In this document: piece after piece, positions 1-10,345 of the stretch
How positions within the stretch are numbered: position 1 is the stretch's first letter
Layout of the letters: the number at the start of each line of letters is the position of its first letter
The notes under the pieces: generated by a model
Databases searched by the model: none
What the model was told of the DNA's origin: nothing
Seen by the model: only the letters and a program-made list of their open reading frames with translations
Assembly (NCBI GenBank): GCA_030762175.1
Contig: JAUJEO010000019.1
Location: 2,858,001 to 2,922,000 of the forward strand
Length of the DNA: 64,000 nt
From: Metallyticus violacea
Lineage: Eukaryota > Arthropoda > Insecta > Mantodea > Metallyticidae
Reading direction: 5' to 3'
Made by a program: the position numbers and the translations under genes

Positions 1-496
1 ATGCTTCTCTGAGGCAATCAAACTAGTATAATGAAAGAGAACCAGTTATCTCAAACAAGAACGGAAAAAAAGTGATTTAAACGAAGTTTCCAAACTTCGA
101 AAAAAATTTTTTTTCTTTTCGAGATTCTTTGCGCATAATATGCTTTACTGAGGCTATCAAACTAGTATAATGAAAGAGAACCAGTTATCTCAAATAAGAA
201 TGGAAAAAAAGTGATTCTAAGGAAGTTTCCAAACTTCGAAAAAAATTTTTTTTATTTCGAGAATCTTTGCGCATAATATGCTTTTCTGAGGCTATCAAAG
301 TAGTATAATGAAAGAGAACCAGTTATCTCAAATAAGAACGGAAAAAAGTGATTCTAACGAAGTTTCCAAACATCGAAAAATTTTTTTTTTCTTTTCGAGA
401 TTTTTTGCGCATAATATGCTTTACTGAGGCTATCAAACTAGTATAATGAAAGAGAACCAGTTATCTCAAATAAGAACGGAAAAAAAGTGATTCTAA

Positions 497-514
497 CGAA
501 GTTTCCAAACTTCG
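497..514. other. Dyad 1: CGAAGTTT-CC-AAACTTCG (representative copy)
   Basis: The arms CGAAGTTT and AAACTTCG are exact reverse complements separated by CC, so the element could form a short hairpin or bind a dimeric protein. It recurs in most monomers of the TTCTAACGAAG subclass. In the TTCAAACGACG subclass the left arm is CGACGTTT, which breaks one pair. Short dyads are known to be enriched in many centromeric satellites; a role here is inference. Confidence 0.85.
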
Positions 515-537
515 AAAAAAATTTTTCTTCTTTTCGA
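512..537. other. Dyad 2 and A/T bend block (representative copy)
   Basis: TCGAAAA at 512-518 is the reverse complement of TTTTCGA at 531-537, and the interior is an A-run followed by a T-run. The left arm overlaps the right arm of dyad 1, so the two alternative hairpins are mutually exclusive. An A-run leading directly into a T-run is a classic source of intrinsic DNA curvature. The A/T block varies between monomers (A4-A9 then T6-T11) while its total stays mostly 14-15 bp. Confidence 0.8.
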
Positions 538-547
538 GATTCTTTGC

Positions 548-558
548 GCATAATATGC
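548..558. other. Dyad 3: GCATA-N-TATGC (representative copy)
   Basis: GCATA and TATGC are reverse complements around one central base, at the junction between adjacent units as phased here. The centre is A in most monomers, T in the ATATTATGC variants (for example near 9,950 and 60,415) and G in the ATAGTATGC variants (for example 22,813 and 28,886); all of these keep both arms. GCATAAAATGC (for example near 1,655) and monomers with ATGATTTT break an arm. Confidence 0.75.
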
Positions 559-3500
559 TTCTCTGAGGCTATCAAACTAGTATAATGAAAGAGAACAAGT
601 TATCTCAAACAAGAACGGAAAAAAAGTGATTCTAACGAAGTTTCCAAACTTCGAAAAAAATTTTTTTTCTTTTCGAGATTCTTTGCGCATAATATGCTTT
701 TCTGAGGCTATCAAACTGTATAATGAAAGAGAACTAGTTATCTCTAATAAGAACGGAAAAAAGTGATTCTAACGAAGTTTCCAAACTTCGAAAAAAATTT
801 TTCTTCTTTTCGAGATTCTTTGCGCATAATATGCTTTACTGAGGCTATCAAACTAGTATAATGAAAGAGAACCAGTTATCTCAAATAAGAACGGAAAAAA
901 GTGATTCAAACGACGTTTCCAAACTTCGAAAAAAATTTTTTTTTCTTTTCGAGATTCTTTGCGCATAATATGCTTTACTGAGGCTATCAAACTAGTATAA
1001 TGAAAGAGAACCAGTTATCTCAAATAAGAACGGAAAAAAGTGATTCAAACGACGTTTCCAAACTTCGAAAAAAATTTTTTTTCTTTTCGAGATTCTTTGC
1101 GCATAATATGCTTTACTGAGGCTATCAAATTAGTATAATGAAAGAGAACCAGTTATCTCAAATAAGAACGGAAAAAAGTGTTGAAACGACGTTTCCAAAC
1201 TTCGAAAAAATTTTTTTTTCTTTTCGAGATTCTTTGCGCATAATATGCTTTACTGAGGCTATCAAACTAGTATAATGAAATAGAACCAGTTATCTCAAAT
1301 AAGAACGGAAAAAAAGTGATTCTAAGGAAGTTTCCAAACTTCGAAAAAAATTTTTTTTCATTTCGAGATTCTTTGCGCATAATATGCTTTTCTGAGGCTA
1401 TCAAACTACTATAATGAAAGAGAACCAGTTATCTCAAATAAGAACGGAAAAAAGTGATTCAAACGACATTTCCAAACTTCGAAAAAAATTTTTTTTCTTT
1501 TCGAGATTCTTTGCGCATAATATGCTTTTCTGAGGCTATCAAACCAGTATAATGAAAGAGAACCAGGTAGCTCAAATAAGAACGGAAAAAAAGTGATTCT
1601 AACGAAGTTTCCAAACTTCAAAAAAATTTTTTTTTCTTTTCGAGATTCTTTGCGCATAAAATGCTTCTCTGAGGCAATCAAACTAGTATAATGAAAGAGA
1701 ACCAGTTATCTCAAACAAGAACGGGAAAAAAGTGATTTAAACGAAGTTTCCAAACTTCGAAAAAATTTTTTTTTCTTTTCGAGATTCTTTGCGCATAATA
1801 TGCTTTACTGAGGCTATCAAACTAGCATAATGAAAGAGAACCAGTTATCTCAAATAAGATCGGAAAAAAAGAGATTCTAACGAAGTTTCCAAACTTCGAA
1901 AAAAATTTTTTTTCTTTTCGAGATTCTTTGCGCATAATATGCTTTACTGAGGCTATCAAACTAGCATAATGAAAGAGAACCAGTTATCTCAAATAAGAAC
2001 GGAAAAAAAGTGATTCTAACGAAGTTTCCAAACTTCGAAAAAAATTTTTTTTCTTTTCGAGATTCTTTGCGCATAATATGCTTTTCTGAGGCTATCAAAC
2101 CAGTATAATGAAAGAGAACCAGTTAGCTCAAATAAGAACGGAAAAAAAGTTATTCTAACGAAGTTTCCAAACTTCAAAAAAAATTTTTTTTCTTTTCGAG
2201 ATTCTTTGCGCATAAAATGCTTCTCTGAGGCTATCAAACTAGTATAATGAAAGAGAACCAGTTATCTCAAACAAGAACGGAAAAAAAGTGATTTAAACGA
2301 AGTTTCCAAACTTCGAAAAAATTTTTCTTCTTTTCGAGATTCCTTGCGCATAATATGCTTTTCTGAGGCTATCAAACTAGTATAATGAAAGAGAACCAGT
2401 TATCTCAAATAAGAACGGAAAAAAGTGATTCAAACGACGTTTCCAAACTTCGAAAAATTTTTTTTTTCTTTTCGAGATTTTTTGCGCATAATATGCTTTA
2501 CTGAGGCTATCAAACTAGTATAATGAAGGAGAACCAGTTATCTCAAATAAGAACGGAAAAAAAGTGATTCTAACGAAGTTTCCAAACTTCGAAAAAAATT
2601 TTTCTTCTTTTCGAGATTCTTTGCGCATATAATGCTTCTCTGAGGCTATCAAACTAGTATAATGAAAGAGAACAAGTTATCTCAAACAAGAACGGAAAAA
2701 AAGTGATTCTAACGAAGTTTCCAAACTTCGAAAAAAATTTTTTTTCTTTTCGAGATTCTTTGCGCATAATATGCTTTTCTGAGGCTATCAAACTGTATAA
2801 TGAAAGAGAACTAGTTATCTCAAATAAGAACGGAAAAAAGTGATTCTAACGAAGTTTCCAAACTTCGAAAAAATTTTTCTTCTTTTCGAGATTCTTTGCG
2901 CATAATATGCTTCTCTGAGGCTATCAAACTAGTATAATGAAAGAGAACCAGTTATCTCAAATAAGAACGGAAAATAGTGATTTAAACGACGTTTCCAAAC
3001 TTCGAAAAAAAATTTTTTTCTTTTCGAGATTCTTTGCGCATAATATGCTATACTGAGGCTATCAAACTAGTATAATGAAAGAGAATCAGTTATCTCAAAT
3101 AAGAACGGAAAAAAGTGATTCAAACGACGTTTCCAAACTTCGAAAAAAATTTTTTTTCTTTTCGAGATTCTTTGCGCATAATATGCTTTACTGAGGCTAT
3201 CAAACTAGTATAATGAAAGAGAACCAGTTATCTCAAATAAGAACGGAAAAAAAGTGATTCTAACGAAGTTTCCAAACTTGGAAAACATTTTTTTTCTTTT
3301 CGAGATTCTTTGCGCATAATATGCTTTACTGAGGCTATCAAACTAGTATAATGAAAGAGAACCAGTTATCTCAAATAAGAACGGAAAAAAGTGATTCAAA
3401 CGACGTTTCCAAACTTCGAAAAAATTTTTTTTTCTTTTTGAGATTCTTTGCGCATAATATGCTTTACTGAGGCTATCAAACTAGTATAATGAAAGAGAAC

Positions 3501-4010
3501 CAGTTATCTCAAATAAGAACGGAAAAAAAGTGATTCTAACGAAGTTTCCAAACTTCGAAAAAAAATTTTTTTCTTTTCGAGATTCTTTGCGCATAATATG
3601 ATTTTCTGAGGCTATCAAACTACTATAATGAAAGAGAACCAGTTATCTCAAATAAAAACGGAAAAAAGTGACACAAACGACGTTTCCAAACTTCGAAAAA
3701 AAATTTTTCTCTTTTCGAGATTCTTTGCGCTTAATATGCTTTACTGAGGCTTTCAAACTAGTATAATGAAAGAGAACCAGTTATCTCAAATAAGAACGGA
3801 AAAAAAGTGATTCTAACGAAGTTTCCAAACTTCGAAAATTTTTTTTTTCTTTTCGAGATTCTTTGCGCATAATATGCTTTTCTGAGGCTATCAAAGTAGT
3901 ATAATGAAAGAGAACCAGTTATCTCAAATAAGAACGGAAAGAAAGTGATTCTAACGAAGTTTCCAGACTTCGAAAAAAATTTTTTTTCTTTTCGAGATTC
4001 TTTGCGCATA

Positions 4011-4030
4011 CTGATGCTATCTGATGCTAT
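4011..4030 (+). repeat. Local 10-bp direct duplication replacing monomer sequence
   Basis: CTGATGCTAT is present twice in tandem directly after TTTGCGCATA. In ordinary relatives the first ten bases would be ATATGCTTTA, so the change replaces ten bases with a copy of the next ten and leaves monomer length unchanged. The identical arrangement is found at 16,881-16,900, with the same AAAGAAAGTG and TTTCCAGACTTCG variants just upstream, so the two copies share descent. Confidence 0.8.
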
Positions 4031-4687
4031 CAAACTAGTATAATGAAAGAGAACCAGTTATCTCAAATTAGAATGGAAAAAAAGTGATTCTCAGGAAGTC
4101 TCCAAACTTCGAAAAAATTTTTTTTCATTTCGAGATTCTTTGCGCATAATATGCTTTTCTGAGGCTATCAAACTAGTATAATGAAAGAGAACCAGTTATC
4201 TCAAATAAGAACGGAAAAAAAGTGATTCTAAAGAAGTTTCCTAACTTCAAAAAAAAAAATTTTTTCTTTTCGAGATTCTTTGCGCTTAATATGCTTTTCT
4301 GAGGCTATCAAACTAGTATAATTAAAGAGAACCAGTTATCTCAAATAAGAACGGAAAAAAAGTGATTCTAAAGATGTTTCCAAACTTCGAAAAATTTTTT
4401 TTTTCTTTTCGAGATTCTTTGCGCATAATATGCTTTTCTGAAGCTATCAAACTAGTATAATGAAAGAGAACCAGTTATCTCAAATAAGAATGGAAAAAAA
4501 GTGATTCTAAGGAAGTTTCCAAACTTCGAAAAAAAATTTTTTTCATTTCGAGATTCTTTGCGCATAATATGCTTTCCTGAGGCTATCAAACTACTATAAT
4601 GAAAGAGAACCAGTTATCTCAAATAAGAACGGAAAAAAGTGATTCAAACGACGTTTCCAATCTTCGAAAAAATTTTTTTTTCTTTTC

Positions 4688-6245
4688 GAGTTTCTTTGAG
4701 CATAATATGCTTTTCTGAGGCTATCAAACTAGTATAATGAAAGAGAACCAGTTATCTCAAATAAGAACGGAAAAAAGTGATTTTAACGAAGTTTCCATAC
4801 TTCGAAAAAAAATTTTCTTCTTTTCGAGATTCTTTGCGCATAATATGCTTTACTGAGGCTATTAAACTAGTATAATGAAAGAGAACCAGTTATCTCAAAC
4901 AAGAACGGAAAAAAAGTGATTTAAACGAAGTTTCCAAACTTCGAAAAAAATTTTTCTTCTTTTCGAGATTCTTTGCGCATAATATGCTTTTCTGAGGCTA
5001 TCAAACTAGTATAATGAAAGAGAACCAGTTATCTCAAATAAGAACGGAAAAAAGTGATTCTAACGAAGTTTCCAAACTTCGAAAAAAATTTTTTTTCTTT
5101 TCGAGATTCATTTCGCATAATATGCTTTTCTGAGGCTATCAAACTGTATAATGAAAGAGAACTATTTATGTCAAATAAGAACGGAAAAAAGTGATTCTAA
5201 CGACGTTTCCAAACTTCGAAAAAAATGTTTTTTCTTTACGAGATTCTTTGCGCATAATATGCTTTTCTGATGCTATCAAACTACTATAATGAAAGAGAAC
5301 CAGTTATCTCAAATAAGAACGGAAAAAAGTGATTTAAACGAAGTTTCCAAACTTCGAAAAAAAATTTTTTTCTTTTCGAGATTCTGTGCGCATAATATGC
5401 TTCTCTGAGGCTATCAAACTGTATAATGAAAGAGAACTAGTTATCTCAAATAAGAACGGAAAAAAGTGAATTAAAAGACGTTTCCAAACTTCGAAAAAAT
5501 TTTTTTTCTTTTCGAGATTCTTTGCGCATAATATGCTTTACTGAGGCTATCGAAATAGTATAATGAAAGAGAACCAGTTATCTCAAATAAGAACGGAAAA
5601 CAGTGATTCAAACGACGTTTCCAAACTTCGAAAAAAAATTTTTTTCTTTTCGAGATTCTTTGCGCATAATATGCTTTACTGAGGCTATCAAACTAGTATA
5701 ATGAAAGAGAACCAGTTATCTCAAATAAGAACGGAAAAAAGTGATTCTAACGAAGTTTCCAAACTTTGAAAAAATTTTTTTTTCTTTTCGAGATTCTTTG
5801 CGCATAATATGCTTTACAGAGGCTATCAAACTAGTATAATGAAAGAGAACCATTTATCTCAAATAATAACGGAAAAAAAGTGATTCAAACGAAGTTTCCA
5901 AACTTCGAAAAAAAATTTTTTTCTTTTCGAGATTCTTTGCGCATAGTATGCTTTTCTGAGGCTATCAAACTAGTATAATGAAAGAGAACCAATTATCTCA
6001 AATAAGAACCGAAAAAAGTGATTCTAACGAAGTTTCCAAACTTCGAAAAATTTTTTTTTTCTTTTCGAGATTCTTTGCGCATAATATGCTTTTCTGAGGC
6101 TATGAAACCAGTATAATGAAAGAGAACCAGTTAGCTCAAATAAGAACGGAAAAAAAGTGATTCTAACGAAGTTTCCAAACTTCAAAAAAAATTTTTTTTC
6201 TTTTCGAGATTCTTTGCGCATAAAATGCTTCTCTGAGGCTATCAA
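4688..6245. repeat. Diverged relative of the segment B monomer series
   Basis: The order of diagnostic variants matches segment B: GAGTTTCTTTGAGC at 4,688, GATTTTAACGAAG, CTATTAAACTAG near 4,859, CTGATGCTATCAAACTAC near 5,269, GATTCTGTGCGC near 5,382, GAATTAAAAGACG near 5,468, CTATCGAAATAG near 5,548, CCATTTATCTCAAATAATAAC near 5,850 and AAGAACCGAAAA near 6,003. It carries private changes such as GATTCATTTCGC and CTATTTATGTC. I infer an older copy of the unit that was later amplified in segment B. Confidence 0.7.
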
Positions 6246-6443
6246 ACTAGTATAATGAAAGAGAACCAGTTATCTCAAACAAGAACGGAAAAAAAGTGAT
6301 TTAAACGAAGTTTCCAAACTTCGAAAAAAATTTTTCTTCTTTTCGAGATTCTTTGCGCATAATATGCTTTTCTGAGGCTATCAAACTAGTATAATGAAAG
6401 AGAACCAGTTATCTCAAATAAGAACGGAAAAAAGTGATTCTAA

Positions 6444-6461
6444 CCAAGTTTCCAAACTTGG
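6444..6461. other. Dyad 1 variant with paired arm changes: CCAAGTTT-CC-AAACTTGG
   Basis: Relative to CGAAGTTT-CC-AAACTTCG, the second base of the left arm is C and the matching base of the right arm is G, so pairing is preserved. The same double variant is at 8,237-8,254. Monomers with only the right-arm change occur at 3,264-3,281 and 51,226-51,243. Confidence 0.8.
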
Positions 6462-6581
6462 AAAACATTTTTTTTCTTTTCGAGATTCTTTGCGCATAAT
6501 ATGCTTTACTGAGGCTATCAAACTAGTATAATGAAAGAGAACCAGTTATCTCAAATAAGAACGGAAAAAAGTGATTCTAAC

Positions 6582-6597
6582 GAAGTTTCGAAACTTC
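6582..6597. other. Dyad 1 variant as a perfect 16-bp palindrome
   Basis: GAAGTTTCGAAACTTC is identical to its own reverse complement with no spacer. The usual CC spacer has become CG and the following CTTCG has become CTTCC. The same form is at 51,354-51,369 in segment C, within a two-monomer context that is otherwise nearly identical. Confidence 0.85.
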
Positions 6598-8236
6598 CAA
6601 AAAAATTTTTTTTCTTTTCGAGATTCTTTGCGCATAATATGCTTTTCTGAGGCTATCAAACTGTATAATGAAAGAGAACCAGTTATCTCAAATAAGAACG
6701 GAAAAAAAGTGATTCTAACGAAGTTTCCAAACTTCGAAAAAAATTTTTCTTCTTTTCGAGATTCTTTGCGCATAATATGCTTTACTGAGGCTATCAAACT
6801 AGTATAATGAAAGAGAACCAGTTATCTCAAATGAGAACGGAAAAAAGTGATTGAAACGACGTTTCCAAACTTCGAAAAAAATTTTTTTCTTTTCGAGATT
6901 CTTTGCGCATAATATGCTTTACTGAGGCTATCAAACTGGTATAATGAAAGAGAACCAGTTATCTCAAATAAGAACGGAAAAAAGTGATTCAAACGACGTT
7001 TCCAAACTTCGAAAAAAATTTTTTTTCTTTTCGAGATTCTTTGCGCATAATATGCTTTACTGAGGCTATGAAACTAATAAAATGAAAGAGAAACAGTTAT
7101 CTCAAATAAGAACGGAAAAAGGTGATTCAAACGACGTTTCCAAACTTCGAAAAAATTTTTTTTTCTTTTCGAGATTCTTTGCGCATAATATGCTTTACTG
7201 AGGCTATCAAACTAGTATAATGAAAGAGAACCAGTTATCTCAAATAAGAACGGAAAAAAGTGATTGAAACGACGTTTCCAAACTTCGAAAAAAATTTTTT
7301 TTCTTTTCGAGATTCTTTGCGCATAATATGCTTTAATGAGGCTATCAAACTAGTAATATGAAAGAGAACCAGTTATCTCAAATAAGAACGGAAAAAAAGG
7401 GATTCTAACGAAGTTTCCAAACTTCGAAAAATTTTTTTTTTCTTTTCGAGATTCTTTGCGCATAATATGCTTTTCTAAGGCTATGAAACCAGTATAATGA
7501 AAGAGAACCAGTTAGCTCAAATAAGAACGGAAAAAAAGTGATTCTAACGAAGTTTCCAAACTTCGAAAAAATTTTTTTTTCTTTTCGAGATTCTTTGGGC
7601 ATAATATGCTTATCTGAGGCTATCAAACTGTATAATGAAAGAGAACTAGTTATCTCAAATAAGAACGGAAAAAAGTGATTCTAACGACGTTTCCAAACTT
7701 CGAAAAAAAATTTTTTTCTTTTCGAGATTCTTTGCGCATAATATGCTTCTCTGAGGCTATCAAACTAGTATAATGAAAGAGAACCAGTTATCTCAAACAA
7801 GAACGGAAAAAAAGTGATTCTAACGAAGTTTCCAAACTTCGAAAAAAATTTTTCTTCTTTTCGAGATTCTTTGCGCATAATATGCTTCTCTGAGGCTATC
7901 GAATTAGTATAATGAAAGAGAACAAGTTATCTCAAACAAGAACGGAAAAAAAGTGATTCTAACGAAGTTTCCAAACTTCGAAAAAATTTTTTTTTCTTTT
8001 CGAGATTCTTTGCGCATAATATGCTTTACTGAGGCTATCAAACTGTATAATGAAAGAGAACTAGTTATCTCAAATAAGAACGGAAAACAGTGATTTAAAC
8101 GACGTTTCCAAACTTCGAAAAAATTTTTTTTCTTTTCGAGATTCTTTGCGCATAATATGCTTTACTGAGACTATCATACTACTATAATGAAAGAGAACCA
8201 GTTATCTCAAATAAGAACGGAAAAAAGTGATTCTAA

Positions 8237-8254
8237 CCAAGTTTCCAAACTTGG
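8237..8254. other. Second copy of the paired-change dyad 1 variant
   Basis: CCAAGTTT-CC-AAACTTGG, followed by AAAACATTTTTTTTC as at 6,444. It belongs to the second copy of the local 12/13-monomer duplication, so it is probably not an independent event. Confidence 0.8.
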
Positions 8255-9009
8255 AAAACATTTTTTTTCTTTTCGAGATTCTTTGCGCATAATATGCTTT
8301 ACTGAGGCTATCAAACTAGTATAATGAAAGAGAACCAGTTATCTCAAATAAGAACGGAAAAAAGTGATTCTAACGAAGTTTCCAAACTTCGAAAAAAATT
8401 TTTCTTCTTTTCGAGATTCTTTGCGCATAATATGCTTTACTGAGGCTATCAAACTAGTATAATGAAAGAGAACCAGTTATCTCAAATGAGAACGGAAAAA
8501 AGTGATTGAAACGACGTTTCCAATCTTCGAAAAAAATTTTTTCTTTTCGAGATTCTTTGCGCATAATATGCTTTACTGAGGCTATCAAACTAGTATAATG
8601 AAAGAGAACCAGTTATCTCAAATAAGAACGGAAAAAAGTGATTCAAACGACGTTTCCAAACTTCGAAAAAAATTTTTTTTCTTTTCGAGATTCTTTGCGC
8701 ATAATATGCTTTACTGAGGCTATGAAACTAATAAAATGAAAGAGAAACAGTTATCTCAAATAAGAACGGAAAAAAGTGATTCAAACGACGTTTCCAAACT
8801 TCGAAAAAATTTTTTTTTCTTTTCGAGATTCTTTGCGCATAATATGCTTTACTGAGGCTATCAAACTAGTATAATGAAAGAGAACCAGTTATCTCAAATA
8901 AGAACGGAAAAAAGTGATTGAAACGACGTTTCCAAACTTCGAAAAAAATTTTTTTTCTTTTCGAGATTCTTTGCGCATAATATGCTTTACTGAGGCTATC
9001 AAACTAGTA

Positions 9010-10345
9010 ATATGAAAGAGAACCAGTTATCTCAAATAAGAACGGAAAAAAAAGTGATTCTAACGAAGTTTCCAAACTTCGAAAAAATTTTTTTTCTTTT
9101 CGAGATTCTTTGCGCATAATATGCTTTTCTGAGGCTATCAAAGTAGTATAATGAAAGAGAACCAGTTATCTCAAATAAGAACCGAAAAAAAGTGATTCTA
9201 ACGAATTTTCCAAACTTCGAAATACATTTTTTTTCTTTTCGAGATTCTTTGCGCATAATATGCTTTTCTGAGGCTATCAAACTAGTATAATGAAAGAGAA
9301 CCAGTTATCTCAAATAAGAAAGGAAAAAAAGTGATTCTAACGAAGTTTCCAAACTTCGAAAAATTTTTTTTCTTTTCGAGATTCTTTGCGCATAATATGC
9401 TTTTCTGAGGCTATCAAAGTAGTATAATGAAAGAGAACCAGTTATCTCAAATAAGAACGGAAAAAAAGTGATTCTAACGAAGTTTCCAAACTTCGAAAAA
9501 AATTTTTTTTCATTTCGAGATTCTTTGCGCATAATATGCTTTTCTGAGGCTATCAAACTAGTATAATGAAAGAGAACCAGTTATCTCAAATAAGAACGGA
9601 AAAAAAGTGATTCTAACGAAGTTTCCAAACTTCGAAAAAAATTTTTTTTCTTTTCGAGATTCTTTGCGCATAATATGCTTTTCTGAGGCTATCAAACCAG
9701 TATAATGAAAGAGAACCAGTTAGCTCAAATAAAAACGGAAAAAAAGTGATTCTAACGACGTTTCCAAACTTCGAAAATTTTTTTTTTTCTTTTCGAGATT
9801 CTTTGCGCATAATATGCTTTACTGAGGCTATCAAACTAGTATAATGAAAGAGAACCAGTTATCTCAAATAAGTACGGAAAAAAAGTGATTCTAACGAAGT
9901 TTCCAAACTTCGAAAAAATTTTTTCTTCTTTTCGAGATTCTTTGCGCATATTATGCTTCTCTGAGGCTATCAAACTACTATAATGAAAGAGAACAAGTTA
10001 TCTCAAAAAAGAACGGAAAAAAAGTGATTCAAACGAAGTTTCCAAACTTCGAAAAAAATTTTTTTTCTTTTCGAGATTCTTTCCGCATAATATGCTTTTC
10101 TGAGGCTATCAAACTGTATAATGAAAGAGAACTAGTTATCTCAAATAAGAACGGAAAAAAGTGATTCTAACGACGTTTCCTAACTTCGAAAAAAAAATTT
10201 TTTCTTTTCGAGATTCTTTGCGCATAATATGCTTCTCTGAGGCTATCAAACTAGTATAATGAAAGAGAACCAGTTATCTCAAACAAGAACGAAAAAAAAA
10301 GTGATTCTAACGAAGTTTCCAAACTTCGAAAAAAATTTTTCTTCT
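9010..10345. repeat. Segment A, part 2: monomers matching the start of the segment C 30-mer
   Basis: After TAGTAATATG at 9,005 come monomers with CAAAGTAGTATAATG, AAGAACCGAAAAAAAGTG, CGAATTTTCCAAACTTCGAA followed by TACATTTT, and ATAAGAAAGGAAAAAAAGTG. The same series follows 52,122 and 56,281 in segment C. Later come CAAACCAGTATAATG with GTTAGCTCAAATAAAAACGG and the CATATTATGCTTCTC variant. No genes or foreign sequence are seen. Confidence 0.8.

Larger units (their letters stand above)
416..554 (+). repeat. Representative satellite monomer (139 bp)
   Basis: This unit is close to the consensus and serves as the reference for the internal layout. It starts at ATGC and holds the ACTAGTATAATG element, the ACGG plus A7 run, an 18-bp dyad at 497-514, and an A7 run followed by a T-rich run from 515. 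TTTTCGA lies at 531-537 and the GCATAATATGC dyad at 548-558 crosses into the next unit. The unit boundary is arbitrary because the array is continuous. The T-run here carries a T-to-C change (TTTTTCTTC), a common variant. My hand count for the consensus is 21 G and 21 C in 138 bp. Confidence 0.95.
1..6440. repeat. Segment A, part 1: diverged mosaic monomers
   Basis: About 46 monomers in loosely repeated order. The unit with the rare GAGGCAATCAAAC variant at position 1 recurs at 1,661, an offset of 1,660 bp or 12 monomers. The GATTTTTTGCGC variant at 399 recurs at 2,476, an offset of 2,077 bp or 15 monomers, and each is followed by the same GAACAAGTTATCTC and AAACTGTATAATG variants. From 4,688 the order resembles the segment B series. 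No gene or non-satellite sequence is visible; the apparent frames here are satellite translations. Confidence 0.85.
6440..9010. repeat. 12/13-monomer local duplication in segment A
   Basis: Rare variants pair up at a constant offset: AAATGAGAACGG near 6,831 and 8,486 (1,655 bp), the AAACTAATAAAATG monomer at 7,071 and 8,725 (1,654 bp), and TAGTAATATG at 7,351 and 9,005 (1,654 bp). The CCAAGTTT dyad at 6,444 and 8,237 is instead 1,793 bp apart, so the second copy lacks one monomer between that point and the next marker. Segment C keeps a single version of this stretch (about 51,226-52,122). Confidence 0.8.

Noticed and set aside
431..445. Bacterial -10 like TATAAT in AGTATAATGAAAG
   Set aside because: It occurs in nearly every monomer with no gene downstream and no consistent -35 partner, and the array is of eukaryotic satellite type.
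512..537. Rho-independent terminator (hairpin followed by T-run)
   Set aside because: The stem is A/T rich without a GC stem, it recurs in every monomer, and there is no upstream gene.
416..554. CENP-B box
   Set aside because: On the reverse strand CTTCGTTAGAATCACTT matches TTCG, the next conserved A and one C of the core, but lacks the essential GGG, so it does not meet the known binding consensus.
4250..4262. Long A-run (for example TTCAAAAAAAAAA) as a polyA tail of a retrocopy
   Set aside because: It is a variant of the ordinary A/T block in which CTTCG became CTTCA; the sequence on both sides is in-register satellite.
9305..9556. Minus-strand frames of 73-91 codons rich in Lys, Arg and Phe, present dozens of times
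   Set aside because: They translate the reverse strand of one to two monomers. They end where a 137- or 139-bp monomer shifts the frame or where ACTAGT gives TAG. No unique domain or signal peptide is credible.
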